This document shows, in pieces, positions 1 to 4,862 of a stretch of 7,581 nt of DNA. The position numbers and the translations under genes are program-made. A model generated the notes under the pieces. It worked only from the letters and a program-made list of their open reading frames with translations, ran no database searches and was not told the origin of the DNA. This DNA is from Clostridia bacterium. GTDB taxonomy: Bacteria; Bacillota; Clostridia; TANB77; CAG-508. The stretch is taken from the NCBI GenBank assembly GCA_022791735.1, contig JAAVZQ010000043.1, positions 1 to 7,581 of the forward strand, written 5' to 3'. How positions within the stretch are numbered: position 1 is the first letter of the stretch; every line of letters starts with the position of its first letter.

Positions 1-25
1 AACAAATTCTTTGATTTTTATCCAT
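1..25 (-). CDS. N-terminus of an unidentified gene (cut by window edge)
   Basis: An ATG at 25-23 on the minus strand opens a frame reading MDKNQRIC before the window ends. A very strong ribosome binding site (AGGAGGT, about 39-33) lies 7 bases upstream, and a good promoter is found about 110 bases further up, so this is very likely a real start. Eight residues are too few to assign a function. The gene is divergent from the small zinc-ribbon gene and shares the 26-259 intergenic region with it. Confidence 0.6.
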
Positions 26-131
26 AATCTTACCTCCTGATTTGTTTTATATAATTAGTATGTGATAAAATTTATGAAATATACTTTTAATTATGTATGT
101 TTCGCTATATCGCAAATTGATAACCTTATGA

Positions 132-160
132 ATTATAAAATCTGTAATATTTTTTGCAAA
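132..160 (-). promoter_or_regulatory. Likely sigma-A promoter for the left-edge minus-strand gene
   Basis: On the minus strand a -35 box TTTGCA (160-155) is followed after 17 bases by a perfect -10 box TATAAT (137-132). Transcription would start near 125 and give a leader of about 100 bases before the ATG at 25. A TTGACA at 179-174 lies a little upstream but has no -10 box at a suitable distance. Seen in sequence; activity is inferred. Confidence 0.55.
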
Positions 161-185
161 AACTATTTTATTTTGTCAAATTTTG

Positions 186-194
186 TGATAAAAT
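186..194 (+). promoter_or_regulatory. Possible extended -10 promoter for the zinc-ribbon gene
   Basis: TGATAAAAT matches an extended -10 element (TGn followed by TAAAAT at 189-194). No convincing -35 box stands 16-18 bases upstream, only AT-rich sequence. It is about 65 bases before the plus-strand start at 260. The assignment is weak because the whole region is AT-rich. Confidence 0.27.
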
Positions 195-231
195 ATGAAA
201 AGAAAATTAATCATAAGATAAATTTATTTAA

Positions 232-245
232 TGAGCACCTGCTCA
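232..245 (+). promoter_or_regulatory. Perfect inverted repeat next to a ribosome binding site
   Basis: TGAGCA (232-237) and TGCTCA (240-245) form a perfect 6-bp inverted repeat with a CC spacer. It lies in the presumed leader of the zinc-ribbon gene and ends three bases before its GGAGG motif (249-253). It could be an operator or a small leader hairpin that affects translation. No known operator family was recognised. Confidence 0.35.
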
Positions 246-259
246 AATGGAGGTTTTAT

Positions 260-478
260 ATGGAATTTAAAAAATGTGTACGTTGTGGTTCTTTTTTCGT
301 ATCTGAAGGTGATGTTTGCCAAAACTGCATGCCAAAAGATAGATTAGATTTAATAAAATTTAATGATTATATCGATACTACTTTAGATAATTCGGCTGAC
401 AGTATTTCTATAAACACTGGAATTAGTCTAAAAAATGTAAATAGATATCTAAATCAAAATCAAACTAATATACAATAA
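260..478 (+). CDS. Small zinc-ribbon protein, YvyF-like, 72 aa
   Basis: The product has an N-terminal zinc-ribbon knuckle pair, CVRC at residues 6-9 and CQNC at about residues 27-30. The C-terminal half ends in a predicted helix-turn-helix-like segment, where a serine/threonine-rich stretch precedes SLKNVNRYLNQ. This arrangement resembles the short flagellar-operon protein family typified by Bacillus YvyF: two CxxC pairs, then a region like 'TGVSxxxIxRFL'. No flagellar genes are visible here, so a regulatory or adaptor role is only inference. The frame stays open upstream to 62, but the ATG at 260 is preferred because GGAGG lies six bases upstream and the zinc knuckle begins right after it; the upstream extension is low-complexity and AT-rich. 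The gene is monocistronic as seen and converges on queA across a shared terminator. Confidence 0.72.
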   Translation: MEFKKCVRCGSFFVSEGDVCQNCMPKDRLDLIKFNDYIDTTLDNSADSISINTGISLKNVNRYLNQNQTNIQ

Positions 479-486
479 AAATGAGC

Positions 487-519
487 AGGGACAAAGAGCA
501 AAAATCGCACTTTGTCCCT
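487..519. terminator. Bidirectional intrinsic terminator between convergent genes
   Basis: AGGGACAAAG (487-496) and CTTTGTCCCT (510-519) form a perfect 10-bp stem around a 13-base loop that contains a further GC/GC pairing. On the plus strand it is followed by TATTTT, just downstream of the zinc-ribbon stop. On the minus strand it lies 11 bases after the queA stop (531) and is followed within a few bases by a T-rich run (about 480-473). It can therefore end both transcripts. Confidence 0.85.
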
Positions 520-530
520 ATTTTAATAGT

Positions 531-1553
531 CTATTCTATAAACATTGCATCACCAAAACTAAAAAATCTATATTTTTCTTTTACTGCCTCTTTGTATGCA
601 TCTAGTATGTACTCTCTTCCAGCTAATGCTGATACTAACATTAAAAGTGTAGATTTTGGAAGATGAAAATTTGTTATTAGTGCATCTATACACTTAAACT
701 TATATCCAGGATATATGTATATACTTGTATCGTCTTCACAAACAGCAACATGACCATTTTCGTCTGCAATACTCTCTAATACTCTACATGATGTTGTTCC
801 GACTGATATTACTCTTTTGCCCTCGTCTTTTGCTTTGTTTATTTTATTTACATCCTCTTGTTTTATATAAAAATGCTCAGAATGCATTTCATGATCCTCA
901 ATATTTTCTTCTTTTACTGGTCTAAATGTCCCTATTCCAACATGTAAAGTAACTCTTGCTATATTTACGCCTTTTGCTTCTATCCTTTTTAAAAGTTCCT
1001 CTGTAAAGTGTAATCCAGCAGTAGGCGCTGCAGCAGAACCATCATATTTTGCATATATTGTTTGATATCTATCTTTTTCTTTTAATTCCTCATGTATATA
1101 TGGTGGAAGTGGCATAAGTCCTATTTGGTCTAATATTTCGTTAAATATGCCTTCATACATGAACTTTACTTTTCTTGTTCCACCTTCCATTATATCTAAT
1201 ATTTCGGCTTTTAATAATCCATCTTTGAATGTAACAGCAGTTCCTGGTTTTAGCTTATTTCCCGGTCTTACTATACATTCCCAGATATCACCTTGTAATT
1301 GTTTTAAAAGTAAAACCTCTACTTTTGCACCTGTGGTTTTTGTCCCATAAAGTCTTGCAGGTAGAACCTTTGTATTATTTATTACTAAACAATCTCCTGG
1401 ATTTAAATAATCTAGAATATCGTAAAAAACCTTATGCTCTATTGTTTTTTTATCTCTATTTAATACCATAAGTCTTGACATGTCTCTTTTTTGTATTGGA
1501 GTTTGTGCAATTAACTCTTCTGGTAAATCATAATCAAAATCTGTAACTTTCAT
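531..1553 (-). CDS. queA: S-adenosylmethionine:tRNA ribosyltransferase-isomerase
   Basis: QueA transfers and isomerises the ribosyl group of S-adenosylmethionine onto preQ1-modified tRNA, giving epoxyqueuosine at the wobble position of GUN-anticodon tRNAs. It acts in the cytoplasm. The 340-residue product has the family's usual length and collinear motifs: an N-terminal segment with YDLPEELIAQTP (8-19), VINNTKVLPARL (58-69), MPLPPYI (147-153), the signature GSAAAPTAGLHF (172-183), VGIGTFRPV (205-213), HEMHSEHF (221-228) and TNFHLPKSTLLML (294-306). No break is visible. The ATG at 1553 is supported by AAAGGAG (about 1566-1560) with a 6-base spacer. It is the last gene of the minus-strand cluster. 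A 182-bp palindrome separates it from the upstream adenylyltransferase-like gene, and a bidirectional terminator follows it. It may be co-transcribed with that gene; no strong promoter was seen just upstream. Confidence 0.97.
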   Translation of the reverse strand: MKVTDFDYDLPEELIAQTPIQKRDMSRLMVLNRDKKTIEHKVFYDILDYLNPGDCLVINNTKVLPARLYGTKTTGAKVEVLLLKQLQGDIWECIVRPGNKLKPGTAVTFKDGLLKAEILDIMEGGTRKVKFMYEGIFNEILDQIGLMPLPPYIHEELKEKDRYQTIYAKYDGSAAAPTAGLHFTEELLKRIEAKGVNIARVTLHVGIGTFRPVKEENIEDHEMHSEHFYIKQEDVNKINKAKDEGKRVISVGTTSCRVLESIADENGHVAVCEDDTSIYIYPGYKFKCIDALITNFHLPKSTLLMLVSALAGREYILDAYKEAVKEKYRFFSFGDAMFIE

Positions 1554-1583
1554 TTTTTGCTCCTTTTATTTGATTTAATGTTT

Positions 1584-1765
1584 AATCAATATAAAATTAA
1601 ATTTAAGTGATGGAGTGAATGTAGAGTAATCGAGCTAGAAATTCTAAGAATATTTTATGGAAAGAGTTCACATACCTGTGGAAGGGTGCCATAAAATATG
1701 CATAGAATTTCTGCGATGATTAGCTCGCCCCGAGCGACGAACGCGAATTTAATTTTGTATTGATT
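1584..1765. repeat. 182-bp imperfect palindrome upstream of queA (MITE-like or structured leader)
   Basis: The ends AATCAATATAAAATTAAATT (1584-1603) and AATTTAATTTTGTATTGATT (1746-1765) are inverted repeats with 19 of 20 positions matching. Inside, 1637-1660 pairs with 1689-1712 (22 of 24 positions), placed exactly symmetrically 53 bases from each end. The 28-base centre contains a small hairpin, CACA-TACC-TGTG. Between the two arm pairs the flanks do not pair in register; the right flank has its own perfect hairpin GCTCG-CCC-CGAGC (1723-1735) and is noticeably GC-richer. The element starts 11 bases after the adenylyltransferase-like stop and ends 17 bases before the queA ribosome binding site. 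It shares no clear sequence with the three repeats at 4740-6577. No open frame of note was found in it. Its identity as a mobile element is inferred from structure only. Confidence 0.7.
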
Positions 1766-1776
1766 ATTCTAATATA

Positions 1777-2362
1777 TCATTCTGTACCATTTGTATAAAC
1801 CTTATCAATAATCTCTTTAAGTTCCTCAAATCTATCAAAGACTGCTTTAGGCACACTTTTTCTTATATAATCCCTATCTCCATTTAAAAACGCATTCCTT
1901 ATCTTAGTAGAAGACACAGCCTCAAACATATCCTTTCTCTCATAAGTTTTAATATTTATCCTTGCCCTCACTTTTTCATCTTGAAACCAATTCTCTATAA
2001 TCTCTGGTTCATCTGAAAAATACATAGAAAATTCAATTTGTCCAGAAGCTCTCACTATATTATAGTATAAATATCTTCCCCATTCTAAATCAGAATCTCT
2101 ATCTGTTTCTTCTGTCCAATCTGGAAGTTCTACTAGAGTTAACCTTTCCATATTAGCTTGTCCAAATTCATCTCTAAGTACTTCTTCAAATATCTTTTTT
2201 CTTAGTTCTATTCCGATTGGATTTCTTATTGTTCCTACCTTGTTTGAGCTTCCTAATAAAACTATAACCTTATCATTTTCAGACAAGGCCTTTTTTATCA
2301 TACCTATATGGCCTATATGCAAAGGCTGCATCCTAGACAAAAACACACCGAACTCTTTTCAT
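1777..2362 (-). CDS. NMN-adenylyltransferase-like nucleotidyltransferase, interrupted by a +1 frameshift at codon 5
   Basis: This is a Rossmann-type nucleotidyltransferase of the HxGH family, closest in look to NadM-type NMN adenylyltransferases, which make NAD from NMN and ATP. Motifs, numbered on the repaired 194-residue chain, are FLSRMQPLHIGH (7-18, with H15 and H18 of HxGH) and SSTKIR (150-155, the second ATP-binding motif). The true start is almost certainly the ATG at 2362, because GGAGGAG sits just upstream, but the frame from it reads MKRVRCVFV and stops. Removing one base, the C at 2350, gives MKRVGVFLSRMQ and joins the main frame. A GTG at 2346 could start the main frame but has no nearby ribosome binding site and would delete most of the first beta strand. 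The extra C creates an in-frame CGG codon (2350-2348), as in cdsA. The gene follows rseP by 68 bases. Exact substrate is uncertain. Confidence 0.82.
2348..2350 (-). other. In-frame CGG at the frameshift point of the adenylyltransferase-like gene
   Basis: Reading from ATG 2362 the codons are ATG AAA AGA GTT CGG TGT, ending at a TAG five codons after the CGG. Skipping the C of CGG gives GTT GGT GTG TTT, the conserved V-G-V-F strand before the nucleotide-binding loop. The site has the form T-CGG-T. Whether ribosomes really shift here cannot be decided from sequence. Confidence 0.6.
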
Positions 2363-2382
2363 ATACTCCTCCATATTTTACT

Positions 2383-2411
2383 ATTATAAACCTGTGCATG
2401 ATAGTTATGTA
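2383..2411 (-). promoter_or_regulatory. Possible internal promoter before the adenylyltransferase-like gene
   Basis: A perfect TATAAT (2388-2383) lies about 21 bases before the ATG at 2362, within the 68-base gap after rseP. The region 17 bases upstream (about 2411-2406, TACATA) is a poor -35 box. It could give the last two genes separate expression, but a chance match is likely in such AT-rich sequence. Confidence 0.28.
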
Positions 2412-2430
2412 TAGACAGATAAGATTTAAT

Positions 2431-3159
2431 TCAAACAATCCTAGTAATGTCATTATACATAACAAAAATCGAAAGTCCAATAATAAACATAAATCCAAGC
2501 ATTTGAATTCTCAAAGAAGTTTCTTCTTTTAAAGGTTTTCTCTTTATCCCCTCTATAACATAAATAAGAAGTTTACCTCCATCAAGCGGTGGAATTGGTA
2601 ATAAGTTTGTTAAACCTAATGACAAAGATATAACTGATAATAAATATATAAAATCGGCTAATCCTGATGTTTGAGATACAATAGTCGCAATTCCAACTGG
2701 ACCTGCTAAATCATCCATACTAGCACCGCCAGAAATAAGAGTTTTAATACTATCTAAGAACGTACCAATAAATCTCATAGTTGCATTACCTGCAATTTCC
2801 ACATTATATATTATAGAAATTAATATGAAATATACAACTAACCCAAACACAATATTAACAATTGGTCCTGCAAGTACCACTCCCATTTTCTTCCAAAAAC
2901 TAGCCTTACTAAAAGAACCTTCCTCTTCAGATGGTGATTCTTCTCCCTCCATACTTACATACCCACCAAGAGGTATCAAACGAAGTGAATACATCGTTCC
3001 TTTCATAGTTTTGCTCCAAATACATTTTCCAAAACCTACTGAAAATTCATTTACTTTTATCTTAAAAAGTTTAGCAACCAAAAAATGTCCGCCTTCATGT
3101 ATAATTACTAAAACTCCAAGCATTACTATCGTTTTAATTATCGCAAATAAAATATCTAT
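2431..3159 (-). CDS. rseP: Site-2 (M50) membrane metalloprotease, PDZ-less RseP-like
   Basis: RseP cleaves membrane-spanning substrates such as anti-sigma factors and leftover signal peptides within the lipid bilayer. Numbered from the proposed start at 3159, the product shows a first membrane helix with the zinc site HEGGHF (21-26), the RLIPLGGYV loop (about 60-68), LAGPIVN (96-102) before a second helix, the LAGPVGI segment (about 151-157), and NLLPIPPLDGG (185-195), which holds the third zinc ligand. Family members usually have a PDZ domain of roughly 80-100 residues between the second helix and the GPVG segment. Here only about 45 residues lie between them, so the PDZ is missing and the protein is about 242 residues. 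No ATG, GTG or TTG lies upstream of Met at 3123, and starting there would cut the first helix to eight residues before HExxH. AAAGGA (3174-3169) fits an AUA start at 3159; AUU at 3165 is less well spaced. The gene follows the repaired cdsA by about 20 bases. Confidence 0.85.
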   Translation of the reverse strand: MDILFAIIKTIVMLGVLVIIHEGGHFLVAKLFKIKVNEFSVGFGKCIWSKTMKGTMYSLRLIPLGGYVSMEGEESPSEEEGSFSKASFWKKMGVVLAGPIVNIVFGLVVYFILISIIYNVEIAGNATMRFIGTFLDSIKTLISGGASMDDLAGPVGIATIVSQTSGLADFIYLLSVISLSLGLTNLLPIPPLDGGKLLIYVIEGIKRKPLKEETSLRIQMLGFMFIIGLSIFVMYNDITRIV

Positions 3160-3179
3160 TTTAATCTATCCTTTCCAAA

Positions 3180-4020
3180 TTAAAGATTCATAAGCATTAA
3201 ATAAGCAATAGGTGCAATAAACAAAACACTATCTATTCTGTCTAACATTCCCCCGATGTCCTGGAATTAAGTTGCTAAAATCTTTAATTCCATTAAATCT
3301 CTTTATACTTGACGCTGTAAAGTCGCCTACTTGCCCAATTATGCTTAAAATTAGTGATATAAATATAATATATATATATGATATATTTGTATAGAAATAT
3401 GTATTACATACTATTGTATATATTAATGCAACCACAACTGCTCCAATACTACCAAATATGCAACCTTCAATCGATTTATTTGGACTTATCTTGCTAAATT
3501 TATGCTTCCTGTTTCCAAAAAACTTTCCAGCCAAATATGCAAATATATCAGTCGCCCAACCACATATTAGAACATACCAAATTATAAATATACCATTTTT
3601 TGATGCTCTAAGTATTGGTAAAAACAATAGAAATACTGGTATATATATTATTCCAAACATTGTCACAGCTCCATCAATTATATCTGTTTTCATATTTGAA
3701 TTGAGTATATGAAAAGCTATTACAAAAAATGCTCCTATGACTATTGCAGACATCATATTTATCATATCTTGGTCTTCACTTATAAGTGATGAATTAAGAT
3801 GGAGTAATCTAATAAGTCCTATACTTACAGCAGTTAAATATCCAATCCATCTAATAGGTTTTGCATTACCTGTTTTTTCAAATGCGTCAAAATATTCTTT
3901 TATACTTATGACTGCAATAATTGCAAAAAATATATCTATAACTATAGTATTACCAAAAACAAGTATTGCTATAACTGCAGGTAATCCTAATACTGATGTT
4001 AAAACTCTTTTTATATCCAT
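3180..4020 (-). CDS. cdsA: Phosphatidate cytidylyltransferase, interrupted by a +1 frameshift near the C-terminus
   Basis: CdsA makes CDP-diacylglycerol from CTP and phosphatidic acid, the precursor of bacterial phospholipids, in the cytoplasmic membrane. The chain is rich in hydrophobic helices and shows WATDIFAYLAGKFFG followed by KISPNKSIEG, then the family signature starting SSIKRFNGIKDFSNLIPGH. Right after His255 the frame changes: the zero frame continues RGNVRQNR and stops at 3229, while the +1 frame reads GGMLDRIDSVLFIAPIAYL and ends at TAA 3182-3180. That completes the signature H-G-G-x-x-D-R-x-D and gives a normal 279-residue length. The break is one extra C at 3255, which makes an in-frame CGG. 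Unshifted protein would lack the conserved D-R-x-D. The ATG at 4020 is chosen over the start at 4059 because a GGAGG inside the end of uppS precedes it and the helix begins at once. It lies four bases after the uppS stop, so translational coupling is likely. Confidence 0.9.
3253..3255 (-). other. In-frame CGG at the frameshift point of cdsA
   Basis: Codons read GGA CAT CGG GGG AAT in the zero frame. Skipping the C gives CAT GGG GGA ATG TTA GAC AGA, which encodes the invariant H-G-G-x-x-D-R of the CdsA signature. An alternative is that the run of five G is one base too long and the native codons are CAT CGG GGA ATG (H-R-G-M); this also leaves CGG at the site. The context is T-CGG-G. Confidence 0.6.
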
Positions 4021-4024
4021 AGAA

Positions 4025-4726
4025 TTATTTTCCTCCAAAATTTCTATTTCTCTTTTCATAAGTATTTATTGCTTCGTCTAAATCTTTTTCTGTAAACTCT
4101 GGCCAATATTTGTTTACAAATATAAATTCTGTATAAACTAGTTGCCATGGTAAGAAATTACTTAATCTAATCTCACCACTTGTTCTGATTAATAAATCTG
4201 GATCTGGCTCCTCTTTTGTATAAAGATAATTTTTAAATAAATCCTCATCTATGTCTTGAATAGATAGCTTTTTATCTTCTACATCCTTTGCAATATTACG
4301 TGTTGCCCTTGTTATTTCATCTCTTCCACCATAATTAAATGCAATACATAAAGTAAGTCCTGTATTATCTTTTGTCTTCTCTATTGCTTTTTCTATATTC
4401 TCTCTTAATTTATCTGGAAGACTTTCTATATGTCCAAATATTTTTATCCTTACATTTTTTGTATCCACAGAAGATATCAAGTCATTTAGATATGTTTTAA
4501 GTAAAACCATTAAAGCCCCTACTTCATCTTCGCTTCTTTTCCAGTTTTCTGTTGAAAACGCATAAACTGTAAGATATTTAATTCCTATATTATTAGCATA
4601 TATGGCTATCCTTTTTAGATTCTCTGCACCTTCTTTATGTCCCAAATTTATATTTAAGCCTTGTGCTCTCGCCCATCTTCTGTTTCCGTCCATTATTATA
4701 GCTATATGCTCTGGTTTGTTATCCAT
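4025..4726 (-). CDS. uppS: Isoprenyl (undecaprenyl) diphosphate synthase
   Basis: UppS is the cis-prenyltransferase that condenses isopentenyl diphosphate onto farnesyl diphosphate to make the C55 lipid carrier for peptidoglycan and wall polymers. The 233-residue product is full length: HIAIIMDGNRRWA (7-19, with the catalytic Asp13 and the GNRRWA phosphate site), GHKEGAE (29-35), YAFSTENWKRS (55-65), CIAFNYGGRDE (127-137), and RTSGEIRLSNFLPWQ (181-195), which holds the IPP-binding residues. The ATG at 4726 is preferred to an upstream TTG at 4741, because the conserved MDGNRRW spacing fits and AAGGAAG lies just upstream (about 4738-4731). The TTG would also run into the palindromic repeat. Its last codons carry the ribosome binding site of cdsA. 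The adjacent prenyl synthase upstream could supply its allylic substrate. Confidence 0.96.
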   Translation of the reverse strand: MDNKPEHIAIIMDGNRRWARAQGLNINLGHKEGAENLKRIAIYANNIGIKYLTVYAFSTENWKRSEDEVGALMVLLKTYLNDLISSVDTKNVRIKIFGHIESLPDKLRENIEKAIEKTKDNTGLTLCIAFNYGGRDEITRATRNIAKDVEDKKLSIQDIDEDLFKNYLYTKEEPDPDLLIRTSGEIRLSNFLPWQLVYTEFIFVNKYWPEFTEKDLDEAINTYEKRNRNFGGK

Positions 4727-4739
4727 CTTTCTTCCTTTC

Positions 4740-4862
4740 AAACGTTAAAGAATCAGCATCTTGCGTCGTTGCTACTCGATAAATTTCACATCAACGTGCA
4801 CCAGCACGCCTCCGTGAATATTTATCTCGTGCGCCTAGCAATATACTAATTCTTTAACGTTT
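4740..4862. repeat. Palindromic intergenic element, copy 1 (ispA-uppS gap)
   Basis: The ends are a perfect 14-bp inverted repeat, AAACGTTAAAGAAT (4740-4753) and its complement (4849-4862). Inside, GATAAATTTCAC (about 4778-4789) pairs with GTGAATATTTATC with one bulge, and the apex is a perfect hairpin CGTGC-ACCA-GCACG (4795-4808). The element's right end overlaps the first base of the ispA stop codon, and its left end touches the uppS ribosome binding site. No T-run follows on the minus strand, so it does not look like a terminator. It is closely similar to the copy at 5765-5889 and more distantly to 6456-6577, sharing CCTCCGTGA and CGTGCGCCTAGC on the plus strand. Confidence 0.88.

Noticed and set aside
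62..259. Long N-terminal extension of the zinc-ribbon protein
   Set aside because: Low-complexity AT-rich translation without a ribosome binding site; the ATG at 260 has GGAGG six bases upstream and begins just before the CxxC motif.
1661..1690. T-box-like AGGGTG sequence near 1683-1688
   Set aside because: The conserved T-box core around it is missing, and it is on the strand opposite to queA.
2348..3255. CGG reassigned to another amino acid (Trp or Gln, as reported for some Bacillota)
   Set aside because: Reading CGG as any amino acid keeps the wrong frame; both genes still hit a stop soon after and lose conserved motifs. Only a shift repairs them.
4021..4059. cdsA starting at the ATG at 4059 inside uppS
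   Set aside because: It would add a charged 13-residue tail overlapping uppS; ATG 4020 follows a GGAGG and starts the first membrane helix.
4727..4741. uppS starting at a TTG at 4741
   Set aside because: It would run through the ribosome binding site and into the palindrome; ATG 4726 fits the conserved N-terminus.
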